Translations under genes and position numbers: made by a program
Assembly: GCA_009733775.1 (NCBI GenBank)
Contig: WOGZ01000138.1
Span: 21,148-85,147, forward strand
DNA: 64,000 bases
Reading direction: 5' to 3'
From: Alectoria sarmentosa
Taxonomy: Eukaryota > Ascomycota > Lecanoromycetes > Lecanorales > Parmeliaceae
Shown: piece by piece, positions 11,506 through 22,854 of the stretch
Numbering within the stretch: position 1 is the first letter of the stretch
Layout: every line of letters begins with the position of its first letter
The notes under the pieces: generated by a model
What the model was told of the DNA's origin: nothing
What the model saw: only the letters and a program-made list of their open reading frames with translations
Databases searched by the model: none

Positions 11506-12677
11506 CTATATCCTCTTCGCCGCACCTTCTTCCTCACCAGATTCCAGCATGCCCTGTAGCAGCTTCAAATCGTGGTATGCCTGCTCAGGAGACCCTTTGG
11601 GGTTCGGCTCATTTGTGTAGATACTTTCAGCAAACGCAGCCATCTCTTTGCGAACTCCACTTCCGGGTGGGAATCTGAAGGACTTATCTTGGACTGCTCT
11701 CTTGTCGTTGGTCGATATTCTGACTTCACTTGGAGTCACTGCCACGGCACCAGTAGTCGTCACAATACGAATCTGACAATCACGCCTGAATTCGGAACCA
11801 TACGAGAGGTTGAAGGTACCGTTGCGTTTGTTGGAGGTTGTCATATGGGCGTTGAGCGTATCGACCGGGGCGAGCTCCTCTTTGATGAGGGATGTAGAAG
11901 CTCTGACTGTTGAGACTGACTGGCCCACAGCTTCTAGAAGGCATCGAAGGGCCGCGACGAAATGAATGCCACCATCGAGGAGGAAGCCACCTTGATAGTC
12001 AGGTTTCTGGCGCCTAGCCAAACCAAGCGCGGTTAGTGCGGTGGAGGACTAAGGTGAACAAGGAAGGCAGCGAAAAGCATACCAGGCCGTCCGATAATAC
12101 TCATCGTCTTCATCAATGAACGCAAGGACATCAACGCTGAAGGTCACCAACTCTCCACCAAGTCTCTTGATCTGCTCGACAGCGAACACGATGGGCTCGA
12201 AGAACCTGAAGTTCTCGCCCACACTCCATATCTCCTCACGTCTTTGATGTTTGTACCACCTTATCAAATGCGCAGCTGTTTCTATATCCTTCGCGATTGG
12301 TTTCTCGCTCAGCACGTGCTTTCCGGCCTGAATTGCTTCTTTAATCACGGTTGGCTGAACGCAAATAGGCAGAGCTATAATGACGGCATCGATGTCTTTG
12401 CGAGCGAGGAGATCATCGAGGGAGTGATTGGATGTGGTAGGCGATTCATAGTAAGTCTTGACGGGCTTCGCCGCGCGGTTGGCAAGGTTATCGGCGCATG
12501 CTTTGGAGCGAGAGTAGATGGCTTTGAGGGTGAAGTGAGGGGTTAGTTGAACCGCTGGGAGATGCTCTGCGCGGAAGACGTCCAATCAGTCAGGGCGATA
12601 ACGATGCCAAGGAAAGGGGGGCACGGACCTTGTCGGGCAAAGATTCCAGCTCCAATGATGGCTATTCCGATTGACAT
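11506..12677 (-). CDS. Gfo/Idh/MocA-family NAD(P)-dependent oxidoreductase
   Basis: Three exons (12677-12629, 12566-12083, 12013-11506; introns 62 and 69 nt) give 346 aa. The start MSIGIAIIGAGIFARQ holds the GxGxxA dinucleotide-binding loop and is split by the first intron. Next come LDDLLARKDIDAVIIALP and GKHVLSEKPIAKD, the family's conserved EKP lysine motif. The C-terminal half has GGFLLDGGIHFVAALR, matching the substrate-domain segment with the catalytic-type DxxxH pair. Family members oxidise or reduce sugars, inositols or dihydrodiols; the substrate here is unknown. No signal peptide is visible, so it is probably cytosolic. All exon phases agree. Confidence 0.9.
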
Positions 12678-14937
12678 TCTGCTTCAACGGTAGAAGACAA
12701 GACTGAGGATCCTGGATACTGGAGATCTGGGGGGGGACCCAGATTGAAAAGTCATTGTAGACCTGCTGACCCCACTATCTAGTCCCAGGACTTGGGGAAC
12801 CAGAAGGGCAATTGGCGGTAGTCTGGCGAGCCATGCTGGCGAACAAGTCAAGGAGAGGAATGGAGGAACATGCCGTTACCGTGGACATGGATCCCTACCA
12901 CGTTGCGTTGCAGGACTTGGTTGAATAGTAGGAGTTCTGGAGAGCCCGCGGACATGGTTCAGCCGCGCAAGTCACGTTCAGCTTGGACGAGGCTGGTAGG
13001 GATGTAGGAAGTGGCCGATTGTGGCAGGTAGGAAAAAGACCGAGCGTTCCATTCCAATACAACAGTACCTTGCTCTCCATTAGAATGTTGACTGGCAATT
13101 CCGATAGGTTGGATCCAGATAGAGTATGACATCAAAGATCCAATACTGTCCAGTGCCGCTGTTCCGGGTCGGTGACCAGATTATCTGGTAAAAGTACCGG
13201 TGTAGAGTGCAGAGTGTCTATGTCTCTTGGGAACAAATCGTGAACTGGAAGTAGATGGAGCGTGGGGCTGCGCATATTCGACCGGGGTGAGAGGACGCTA
13301 AAATTGAGTTGGACGCTGACATTTCCCTTGGCACTCTTAGCACTCTTGGCATTCTTGGCACTCCATCTGCTTACTTAGAAAGAGTGAAGGAATAACCGAG
13401 GACACTTCCTGTGCACTATCAATTGTCAACCAATCAATCCTCAAGAAACGCTATTTGCAGAGAAGATAGATGAGAGAAGAGAAGAGAAGAGAAGAGAAGA
13501 GGAAAGAGAGAATAGATACTGAAAGATCCGACTCAATCTAATGTATAAGTTACGGGAAGAGGGCCGTCACTACAGTACGGCAGTAAGCGTCTTCCACCCG
13601 GATTCTGCTTCTAGTCTACTCATCCTTTCACCATCTAGATAGATTCCTGTCTTTCTGATCTTCTGCTGTCCAGCTAGGTATTTTAAGATGCCGGGCACAA
13701 TCTGTAACTTGCACCTCCTACGACTCGCCAATGAGCACCTTGGGTAATTGCCGTTTGACAGGGCTGAGAACACTTCCCCATCACCGAACCCGCATTCATG
13801 TATACCCATGACTTGCCTATCCTATTTGAAATCTATAGACTTCGGGGGGGTTAGCGTGAGTCGACTTTGCTTTGCAGTCAAGCTTCTACAATACAATGTA
13901 TGTATCAGATTGTCATCCACTTGCCTCGTCACCTTGCATACGTCTTGTCTTTTTGTTCCTTGGGTGCCAGGAGTGGAAGCTAGATCTTCTTACTCGTTCG
14001 TAATCTACTACGCCCGCGAATCGCAATGTACATCGGTCCTTGCCTCCTTTTGTCTGGCATATCCTCTACCTGCTCTTTTCATCATAGGCGACAGTGTAAG
14101 AGTGCCGAAATACGAGGGACGTGCACTGTCAGTCTGTCATATGACTCGAAAGATACGAAAAGCGGTGTACTCCAAGAGTAGCCCCAGTGTGCTTCATTAG
14201 TAACATTCCGGCTTTGGCGGCACCATCAATCTTCAGGATCAAAGATGTACCCCTCAGAGGCCTCGTCATCCTGCATAGACTTTACCTGTCGCGCATTGTC
14301 TTTGGATGCCAGGAATGGAAAGTGCAAAGAATCATTGCTCTATGCACCGATGAATGGTAAACTTAAAACTCAATCTTTATGTCGTTGTCATCACACGTTG
14401 CTCGCTTTTGTATGCAGATCCTTTCTCACTCCGAGTGAAAAGTTTTCGGTTACTATGATCACCACAATTACCTGTTTCTATCATTTGGGAGAAAAATGCC
14501 GAGACTAATAAAGCCACAGCTTTGTATAGGAACCCTCGCAACCCTCTCGACCAACTATCAGAGACAAATTCAAGCAACATAGCTCCTCGGACTTAGCATG
14601 GCAGCACTCCAAACGATGGTCAGCGTACTCACTCTTTGCCATGCTCAAACGAACGGGGCGTCAAGACACGATCCGATTTCTGACGTTACTGTCCGCGTAA
14701 GCAATGTCGAGATTATCGGGCCCACTTTGCCTTCGCAAAACTCCTCAGCTTCCTCATCCTTTACGTACCTTACTAAAGCATCCACATGGCGCAAGAGCAA
14801 GTGTCACCAATTATTGGAATCCTTACCTAGTGCGAGTTTCTTGCCATTTTGCTAATTCCCTACACATACGCGCAATCTTTGTCGAAAACGTTTACCAAGA
14901 CACCCATCTGATCATTGCCTCCGTGACCAGATCCCAC
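12678..14937. other. Gene-poor stretch
   Basis: Several ORFs of 60-150 codons occur on both strands, but none shows a domain, good codon pattern or plausible splicing partners. A GAGAA microsatellite lies at 13471-13506. I see no supported gene here. Confidence 0.45.
13471..13506. repeat. GAGAA microsatellite
   Basis: About six GAGAA units form a purine-only tract in the gene-poor stretch. Confidence 0.85.
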
Positions 14938-15770
14938 CTGAAGGGCAAAGATGTCATCATCATCACCGGGGCTTCAAAAGCCATTGGTCGCGCCAAAGCC
15001 ATCGCATGTGCAGAAACAAGCGCCGCATCAATCGGTGCAGGAGCGCGCTTTATATATTTGGGCCAAGGGGAGAATTTACGAGATGCAACCAAGAATGCTA
15101 GAAAATAGGAGCTCAAGGTCTTGGCCGTGAAGTAAGACGTGGAGGATCGGGCCGTGGTTGAATCAGCGGCGAAGGACGTGGAGGCCGACTTCGACAGACT
15201 GGATATAGTGTTTGAAAATGTGGAATACCTTGAGCCAGCTGTGCCGATTGTGGACAGCGATTCGGATGAGTTGTGGAAGACATGGACGGCGGTGAACTAG
15301 ATCCATTGGTCAATTTTGGCAGCCTAAAATATCGGCTGGCACGATACCAGAGTATGCGCGGACCCTACCAGATAACGCACTCTTTCCTCTCCTGGAGGCG
15401 ACAGGCAGGTCGTCAACCTTTCATCGATCGGCACCCCCTACCTTCGGCAGTTACCAAACGGGTCATTAGGTCATCGTCAGGTCCTCGGAGTTCATCAATG
15501 CTGAATATGGCGATCAAGGCATTCTGACCTTCTGCGTGCACTTAGGCGCAGTCAGGATGGGTATAGAGGTAAGGATGCCGGAAGAAGTGCATGGGATACT
15601 CACGGACACGTCCGAGATGAATGGAGATACAATTGTCTACTTGACGCACAAGAGGCGGGAGTGGCTTAAGGGAAGGTATGGTAGCTGCGCGTGGGATATG
15701 CCCGATTTGTTAGCGATGAAGGATGAGTTGTCGGGCAGGATTTTTTGAGGGTCAAGATGACTATCAGGTA
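14938..15770 (+). pseudogene. Short-chain dehydrogenase/reductase, decayed
   Basis: The frame from 14938 reads LKGKDVIIITGASKAIGRA, the SDR Rossmann TGxxxxIG motif. It continues after in-frame stops at 15106 (TAG), 15133 (TAA) and 15298 (TAG) with KVLAVK, DVEADFDRLDIV and ELWKTWTAV. Further family pieces appear in other frames: a YQITHSFL-like segment near 15365, VVNLS-like sequence near 15410 and FINAEYGDQGIL near 15490. Last comes an open C-terminal frame with MPEEVHGILTDTSEMNGDTI and RREWLKGRYGSCAWDMPDLL. The pieces are collinear with a full SDR of about 290 aa. At least three stops and several frame changes make function very unlikely. Confidence 0.8.
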
Positions 15771-15975
15771 AGTATTGGGAATCGCTATCTTATCCGAGTC
15801 ACAAGCTAATACCCGTGACCCTAGATCTTTCTTTGGGCCTTTTCCGCATATATGAATGATGATGATGATGATGGAACTGGGCACATCTATTTCATCACCC
15901 TCGCTGCTCGTCCTCAAGTAGCTGACCGATCCTCATATCCGTTGACCAACCTAGGTCGTTCACAGATGGCACAGC

Positions 15976-16662
15976 TCATGGTCCCTCTAAAAGTCGAGCT
16001 TCCGCAAGCGCTCTCTCCTCATCGTCTGCCAACCAGAGATCGCCGTACGATGAATACGGATCGATGAGAGGGCTGTATTGTGCGGATCCACAGCTGAAGA
16101 GACCCATCTTGCTCATCCCTTCACACCTCAGGCTGAGAACGCACGTGCTTTCATTTTGCCAGTTCCGACGGATGCCCGTCACGGCCTCGACAATTGGTGC
16201 TGGCTTTTTCATGGTCTCGTCCTCTTCCCACTCCTCTTCCCAGTCCACCATTTCCCAACTTTCATTCTCATACCCCCTTCCCCACCTGCACGGTTCCAAA
16301 GCCAAGTATCCTTCGAATTCCACGCGTCCTTCAGTCGACAACGAGCGCGACGGTCGCATCATGATGGTCTGATCCTCGCCGTCCGTGAACGTGAGAGTAC
16401 CGCCCAGAAAAAGCATAGCGGCGTGCAAAAAGCTGGAACAACTTCACGCGCTGACCAATGAGTTCCTGGGGATCTTGGCCTTGACCGTTCAAGGATATGA
16501 TGTCCTTATCCAGAATGTGGCCACGCAGTCTCTTCTCAGTCCTTCAATGAGCCCGTCCTGGAGAGCTGGTTTGCGTACCTGGTCGTACTGGCCTTGGGTT
16601 CGAAGGATCGATTTGAGTTGGGGCACCTTGAGGTTCTTGATATAGTCAATTGCGGCGTCCAT
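15976..16662 (-). pseudogene. Broken paralog of the SAP-domain gene at 1011-1687
   Basis: From the ATG at 16662 the frame reads MDAAIDYIKNLKVPQLKSIL with a SAP-like motif through LIEGLRR. The homologous continuation GHILDKDIISLNGQGQDPQE is in another frame, and the part from MLFLGGTLTFTDGEDQTIMM to DLWLADDEERALAEARL is in a third. These three blocks match, in order, the SAP, LNIKIVPFNGRGRDP, DDEDQTIV and DVWLAEDEE regions of the left copy. No GT..AG pair fits at either junction, so two frameshifts are the simplest explanation. The last block is open for about 150 codons, so a truncated product cannot be excluded. Confidence 0.65.
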
Positions 16663-17299
16663 GGCTGTGGGTGGTGGTTGAGGTTGCGATGTGTGGTGGA
16701 GGTTGTAGTGGAGGTTGAGGTGGCAGTGGAGTCTTGTAGACGATTGAGAGATCCGTTCTCTCGGGCTAAAGATTATTTCTGATCGGATTGGGTGGGGATT
16801 TTCCAGTCTGAGGAGTGAGTGCATGGGCAACGTGTTGCTTGCTGGAAGAATGACGTGAAGCAACTGATCTGTTCTTTCCTGGAATCTTTTTGTATCATGC
16901 CGAGGTCAAGTGAAGATATCCACGCCGGTACAATGACCTAGGAGCATCCGCTAATTTATACCTGGTCCTGCGTCATTCGGACACAGCGCTCCGCGACGCT
17001 CTTGAGACCTTCGCCGCTTCAAACGATTTCATTTTTGCGCTAAGTGCCTGCCAAGCCTTTTCTCGTTGCCTGGGCTTTCCAACTTCTCTACGTCCAGCAA
17101 GCTGATGTTGGAAATCTCTACACGACCCGTTTAGGGACCGATCCGTCATTATCTTTATCCGGAATAGCATCAACGTTCCCAGCTGGACTCAATATCTGAT
17201 TCATACGACGATTTTTTCTCCGACTCTCGCCTTGCTTGGATTCCTCGAGCTGCTACCGCAGATCAAGACGAAGTGTGCAATCAATCTCCTTGTTAGGCT

Positions 17300-17587
17300 A
17301 CTCGTCGCCAGGGAACGGCAGAGTTCGGTTGCGTTGTTTGGAGTGAAGATATTTCGATGGATGAGGTTTATGAGGAGTTGCTTAATTCAAATGTCTTGGG
17401 GCCGAGGGACTCGGTGTTCGGTAATTCGGCGTTGCTGGGGATCAGAGAGGTGTAAGGCGCGGCGCTGGAGGTCCGAGGATGTCAATTGCTTGTTGAGAAG
17501 GCTCGCGAGCGCTTGCCAGCTGATACTGATGGGACGATGATTGTGAATGAGGATCAACTTGGAGTTCTTCGAGATGTCCGGTGCTGA
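17300..17587 (+). pseudogene. Coding-like stretch interrupted by one TAA, family unknown
   Basis: One frame is open for 96 codons except for a TAA at 17453. It reads ISMDEVYEELLNSNVLGPRD and SVFGNSALLGIREV before the stop, and LEVRGCQLLVEKARERLPAD and TMIVNEDQLGVLRDVR after it. Composition and helix-like patterning look coding, but I do not recognise the family. No ATG-led start or splice partner is clear. Confidence 0.3.
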
Positions 17588-17699
17588 AGATGCGTGGGGA
17601 TGGGGATGTTCGAGTTGGGAAGATGGTGGTGTTGGACTAACCAATAAACGCCGAGTCGATTGTAACAGATTTCTCACCTCGCTTTTCTATATTATCAAA

Positions 17700-17900
17700 G
17701 CACACTGAATTATTCAATTAAAAATTTAAAGAGTGCAACCTGTAGCGTATACTCTATAACATATTAAAAAAAATTAGAATAATATAAAATGATTGATTAT
17801 TGACCAAGCTGTTCGAAAAACACCGAGAGAATTAAATGTGAACCTAGAAATTTGTTACATCTCGGCGGTAATCGGATAGCGAGTATGTTGCGAAATTGTT
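17700..17900. repeat. AT-rich remnant with repeat shared with left edge
   Basis: This short AT-rich stretch contains TTGTTACATCTCGGCGGT at 17852-17869, identical to bases 216-233, followed by a GGATAGCGAG variant. Both copies are in the same orientation. It is probably a degraded mobile-element end. Confidence 0.6.
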
Positions 17901-18186
17901 TGACAGCTTCCATTAGAAGATTAGAAAGCCTTCCAAACAATCATCACATGCCATGATTATTGTTCGCCAACCCCACGAACCCCTTTTGTCAATCAAAAGA
18001 AAACCCCCCACATAGCCCGCAGGGATGTGCAGCAGGGTTCAGCTTTCTTGCTGGCTCTGCGCTAGATCGTAAAGGGGCTGTAAGGGGGCTGTAAGGCCAG
18101 TGGATGACAAAGCGAATGCGGACCCCCGCGCCTTAGTATCATGCTACGGTTACGGCCCTCCCACTAACAGGGTTTCGATGCTTACG

Positions 18187-18816
18187 GATCTCGAAACCTC
18201 GAATGGAATTAGCGTCATTTTTAGTACTATCCCTACCTAGATTCTGGGTGGTGCACCACCAAAATGTCAGGTGCGGCAACTCGAAGATCATGGATCTCGA
18301 AACCTTGAATGGGATAGCCCTATAATCAAAGGAGTTTTTCCTAGGGCATAGACTGAACTTAAGGACCTCTTTTCGGCATGATAGGGCCCTGAGCCATAAG
18401 TGAGGGGTATGCCAGGTACATATCCGAAGCAGCTCTAGGCGCCTTTTCCAGGCAATCCTTCGGGCGGGGCGCTATCCCAATCTGAGGCCTTTTCTTGGGG
18501 GGGGGGGGGGGGGGAAGGGACCTTTGGGTGTCGACATCCGTAGAACAGTACGGAAAAGTATGATCAACAATGTGGTGCCTCGTTGCGTACGGAGGTGGAG
18601 GTTGACATCAGAAGTCCTGCACCGGCCAAGATTCTTGTGCTCAGACCTCGGATAGTCCCCCACCTGAAGGGTTAGTTGGACAATGCGCTTAGAGCTGCTT
18701 CGGAACTGGGCCTGACCCGAGCGCAATACATATAGGGCCCTTCGCTATGGCTACCTTCCGAAAGCAGGGTCAGGGCTATCACCAGCGCGGGTGCAGGACT
18801 TTTGGGGTCAACCTCC
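18187..18816. repeat. Repeat island with nested inverted and direct repeats and an 18-G run
   Basis: Direct repeats GATCTCGAAACCTYGAATGG lie at 18187-18206 and 18293-18312. Two inverted pairs are visible. CCGAAGCAGCTCTARGCGC at 18424-18442 pairs with 18685-18703, with one mismatch in 19. The 29-bp segment 18597-18625 pairs with 18788-18816, with about four mismatches. A run of 18 G is at 18497-18514. No transposase ORF is present, so this looks like non-autonomous or decayed element sequence. Confidence 0.6.
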
Positions 18817-19032
18817 GTCAGAGTGAGAAAGATGTGGCGGGTCGCATGTCGCATGTCGCCTGTCACGTGTTGTGCCAGCCATCTGTTTATGAACATGATA
18901 TCCGTCCTCTCCCCTAATGCCCTTTCATCCTTCCATCATTCGTTATCTGAATTCTTAAGGACTCCGCTCCTTAGTATTCTGCTACGTTTATCATGTCCAA
19001 TACTGCCACTTTGATGTCTGACTCTAGGCTAG

Positions 19033-19935
19033 GCTGCAGCAACAATCCGCAGTCCCGCACGCTTGCGAAGTATCCCCACAAGCCAAAGCCACCTCCCCAA
19101 ACCACCTTTTCGTTTCCATCATCTTCCCCTCGAGATACGGAACGAGATCTATCATCTGTGTCTCCTCATTCACAAGAGAGTGGCTATTGAAGCGGAAGAC
19201 TTCACCGACTGGGACGGGGAAGTACTTGAAGAAGACGAAGAATATTGTGATGAAGATCTGGTTAGGCTTGTACAGAGTCGCTGCCCCAGATGGAAGCCCC
19301 ACAATTCAACTCTGGAACCCAACCTGCTCTTCGTTGATAAAGCAACATGTCGAGAGGCTGCGGCTGTTCTTTACAGTTCCAATGAATTTCGATTTGGCAA
19401 TCGGTATCCGTGGCGTAACCTCGAGGTTTTCCTGTCGCGTCTGCCGAAAAGTAGCCGCGATTCCCTTCGCAGGCTCAACCTTGACTTTCCAGACATCTCG
19501 AGATATTCGCAAGGATCGTTGGTCAAAGCCTGGGATCTCCCTGATCATGTAATGCGCGTCATGATAAGCATCGAACAGCTTCCCAAGCTCAAGACCCTCA
19601 CTCTTCGCGTTTACGATGACATCCTCTCGAGCGATCTGGATATCATTCAGTGGATCAGCAAGTACCAAGGAAAGAGCAAAGTTTTGCTCAAAATCAAAAA
19701 AGCTATGATCTGGGACGGGAAGGGTGATGAAAAGGATCGTCAGGTCAGAATCAGTGCGGCTGCAGTCGAATCGTTCAATGATTATAATTGGGAGGTGGTG
19801 GGCGACTTTGAGAACATCGACCGGCAGCACCGTTTTGGGAACGAAGGGCGTTGGCTCAGATGGCTACAGAGAAATTGGCGTAATGAGGAGCTACCTAGAC
19901 TGAGGGCGGAAGCAGAATGGGACGAGGAATGGTAG
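19033..19935 (+). CDS. F-box-like / fungal 'LPxEIRNxIY' protein, start unclear
   Basis: The frame is open from 19033 and reads FRFHHLPLEIRNEIYHLCLL, the N-terminal motif of a large fungal family related to F-box proteins. An acidic stretch (EVLEEDEEYCDEDL) follows, then NLLFVDKATCREAAAVLYSS and NEFRF, the usual second block, and WISKYQGKSKVLLKIKK. About 290 codons fit the family length. There is no in-frame ATG before the motif. An ATG at 18993 opens the +1 frame, which would run into this one near 19110 if one base were removed. The gene may therefore carry a 5' frameshift, or an upstream exon is missed. The family's role is mostly unknown. Confidence 0.6.
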   Translation, partial: AAATIRSPARLRSIPTSQSHLPKPPFRFHHLPLEIRNEIYHLCLLIHKRVAIEAEDFTDWDGEVLEEDEEYCDEDLVRLVQSRCPRWKPHNSTLEPNLLFVDKATCREAAAVLYSSNEFRFGNRYPWRNLEVFLSRLPKSSRDSLRRLNLDFPDISRYSQGSLVKAWDLPDHVMRVMISIEQLPKLKTLTLRVYDDILSSDLDIIQWISKYQGKSKVLLKIKKAMIWDGKGDEKDRQVRISAAAVESFNDYNWEVVGDFENIDRQHRFGNEGRWLRWLQRNWRNEELPRLRAEAEWDEEW

Positions 19936-21013
19936 GGAGTCAGTTACCTAACGCCTGCTTCCGAGATTCAGGGCTGTAGGGAAAGCCAGATGGTGGCGAA
20001 AGAATGTCTTGTACGAAGTACAACTCGACAGCTTACATAATCCTTATCTTTTTTCCTGACACCCTCAAAAGAACATGGTGTGGCAGTTTGTGTAGGTAGA
20101 AGAGAATGATGAATTCTATAAAGGCAGGAGGATTCTTGTAGCAAGTATCTCCGCCAAGTAACACTATTCTATATGGGGTATATAGCCGAGAAAGTCCCGC
20201 AGTATGTAGCACCTTCCTCCTCCCTCGGCTCACCTTTATCAGGGTGATTGATCATCAGGGCGGTAAGAAGCACCTCACTCGATCAAAGGCACATCAGCAC
20301 TTCGGGAACGGAACGTTATCCCAAAGCCCGACCGACCGACAGAGCAATCGAACTTCGATTTGATTTTTCAGACTTGCACTTTTCTAGCGGGCCATGCGAA
20401 ACGGCGGCCTTTTGACGGTGTCCTGGGGAAACGTGGCGAGAAAAAACGGCCGGTTTTTCAAGTGGGTTTCTCTCTCATCTTCGTGCCCTTTACAGATTTT
20501 GGATCCCGAAAGCGGATGATGGACTACATACATGTTTTCACGAGAGCGAATATATGCGAGATCCCCCTGCGCCGTTACCTACCTCCACTCGGCATACTAT
20601 ACTTTCAGTCACGCTGGACGACAAGGAGCGGGACTGCGTGGGTTGGTGGACTAGGGACGCTGAGGTGGGGAGAGGAGGAGGATTGACTTGGAGGGGAATG
20701 AATTGGAATGGCTTTTTGAAAGGATGAATGGTTCACCAAAGGTGTTGAGGGGTCGTTTTTTGCAACTCGTAGGTGGGATCAATGGTACGTTTTGAGGCTT
20801 GTGTACATGTGAAGAATCTGGAGACGTACTTACTTCAGAGATGCTGAATCATGCAATGTTCCATCAACACGACTGATGGTAGTCGCCTTTTTCAAACGGG
20901 CCGCTCCGCAAAAGGACTCTACGTGATGCACGTATCGAATTCCCGCCGGGGCGAATGACATTCCGTCTTTCCAGTTGACTACATCTGCTACTAATCGTCG
21001 ATAAGGACGCCGT
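19936..21013. other. Intergenic stretch, no recognisable gene
   Basis: Only short ORFs without motifs are seen on either strand between the F-box-like gene and the carbonic anhydrase 3' end. Confidence 0.5.
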
Positions 21014-21846
21014 TTAGTCTTCCAACGCGCTCACCAGCCCAGTCTTGATGTCGTAGATGAAACCGTGAGAGCGCTCCGCCAGTTCCTTCCGCATCAGCGG
21101 AGAGCCCTTGATGACGGCGAGATCGTCCCGGACGCTCTGTTCAAGACTGGATCCCTCGTTAACCATGTCCAAGGCAGAGAGCCGCTACGGGAGAAGTGCG
21201 TACTCTTTGATTGCCCCAAAGCTCATGCTTCGGATCTCCTCGTCGTCCGGCCGGCGCTTGCGAAGTGTCGCGCGCACTTGGTCGTCTGTGAAGGCTAGGG
21301 CGCCGCAGTCTGAGAGGTCAGTGGTTTGACTCTTCATTGTTCGCCATAAGAGGTGTTGTCTCTGTACTCGCCTGTGTGATGGATCACCATGATCTCGGTG
21401 AATCCGATCAAGTGGTCGAGAGCAAGTATGTCGTTGAGCGCTGGAGCGGCGTGACCGCACATGTTCCGAATAACTATGGCCTCTGGTTGACGATTAGTGC
21501 GTGGCGGTTCCGACGCTTTTTTGCCATGTCAAGTGCAATTCTACTCACCAAATGCTCGCAGCCCTAGGAATTGCTCTGGGATACAGCGAGGGTCGGCGCA
21601 GGTGACTATGGAAATATTAGCGGTCAGTCGGAGAGTGGAGCCGGCTGGGTAAACGCACGAATGACGATGTGTGGTGGTGTCAACCCGACGGATGACTGCT
21701 CGAAGATGAAGGGTAGAGGTGAGGCTTTGGCGGCGCGGTTTCTTTGTGAGGTTATTAGCTGGTGTCCAGGGGGGAGAGAGGCGAATGCGGGGGCGGGAGT
21801 ACTTGTTGCGTTGGAGCAATTCCTTGACCGTGGGGTCGGTGGCCAT
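21014..21846 (-). CDS. Beta-class carbonic anhydrase
   Basis: Six exons (21846-21803, 21741-21659, 21605-21549, 21482-21372, 21309-21204, 21146-21014) join in phase to 177 aa. The start is MATDPTVKELLQRNKNRAAK. The zinc and catalytic residues of beta carbonic anhydrases are all present: Cys45, Asp47 and Arg49 in ILTCADPRC, then His97 and Cys100 in VIHHTDCGALAF. The enzyme interconverts CO2 and bicarbonate. The intron between His-Thr and Asp-Cys has donor GCGAGT instead of GT; it joins the H-x-x-C zinc motif exactly, so I read it as a true GC-AG intron. The other four introns are GT-AG, 53-66 nt. It appears intact although it lies between decayed genes. Confidence 0.88.
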
Positions 21847-22854
21847 GCTGTTTGTTTAAAAATATAGCGAGGTTCCCAATTGGAAAGAAGTCTTGTTGTT
21901 AGAGGAACTCAGACGGCGGTAGTCACGGTAGTCGAGAATGAAGATTTGACATTGCCGACCAGCGAAGACGGAGGCTTTTGTAATCTCCATGACGGAGCAG
22001 GCTAACGCTGATGCCAGCATGACAAAAGCAAGCATTCGGCTTCACGCTCTATGATGCTCGATGACGCATGGTGCGGTCTGGGTTGCATCCACTTGAGCAG
22101 CCGCAGATTGGTGACTCAGGCCTTGCAGCGCTACCAGACGCCATTCTTTGAGGACCGCCCTCCGGATTGGAGACTCTGCTTTGCTTTGTCATCCGAGGGC
22201 GTAAGCGGAGAATGCTGGGATCGTGGAATGGTTGGAGCAAAGCATTATACAGATTTGGACATGTTCGATGACCACTCTCGTTAGCCTCCGTCAGTCTCCG
22301 CGTCGCGCTAGTCCCAGACTGGACTGGATGCCGGTACCCGCGAAGCCGTTCCCGCCGAAGAAAAGCCGTCCACGCTAATCCAATCCGAGGGAGGTTTTGA
22401 ATCAGACGATTGTTGAGTCCCGCAAGATTTTTCCCGCCGAAGAAAAGCCGTCCGCGCTATATCAATTCTCGTGCAGATTCTTGTTGCGAGGAAGTTACCT
22501 GGTCGTCGATCACTATAGTATAGCGGATTTAGCGTCCGGTCCCAATCTCGCGCTTTCTCTTCTTTCTACATTTCATCCTTCAATTACTTTATACCATCAC
22601 ACTAACACCACCTCCGCTTGAAGCTGACGTGTGTTTTTTGAAACAAACAGCAAAAGGGTATTGTCATCCTACTTGCTATGTGGCAGAAGTGGACATGGCC
22701 GTGTATACTGCAAGAGTCGCCGTCCGGTCCTGATGTGCCAAAGGAGTGGCAGTCCTTCGCCGCGTTTGCTCTTATGACTTCTTGAAGCCAGTGGACTCTG
22801 AAATTCACAGTTGCCCGAAATCGGTCTCACAACCTTGATTAAGGGAGTAGACTG
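21847..22854. other. Intergenic stretch with an 82-bp spaced direct repeat
   Basis: CCCGCCGAAGAAAAGCCGTC followed by CRCGCTA occurs at 22351-22377 and 22433-22459. Otherwise there are only short ORFs without motifs. The stretch leads up to the decayed regulator at 22855. Confidence 0.5.
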
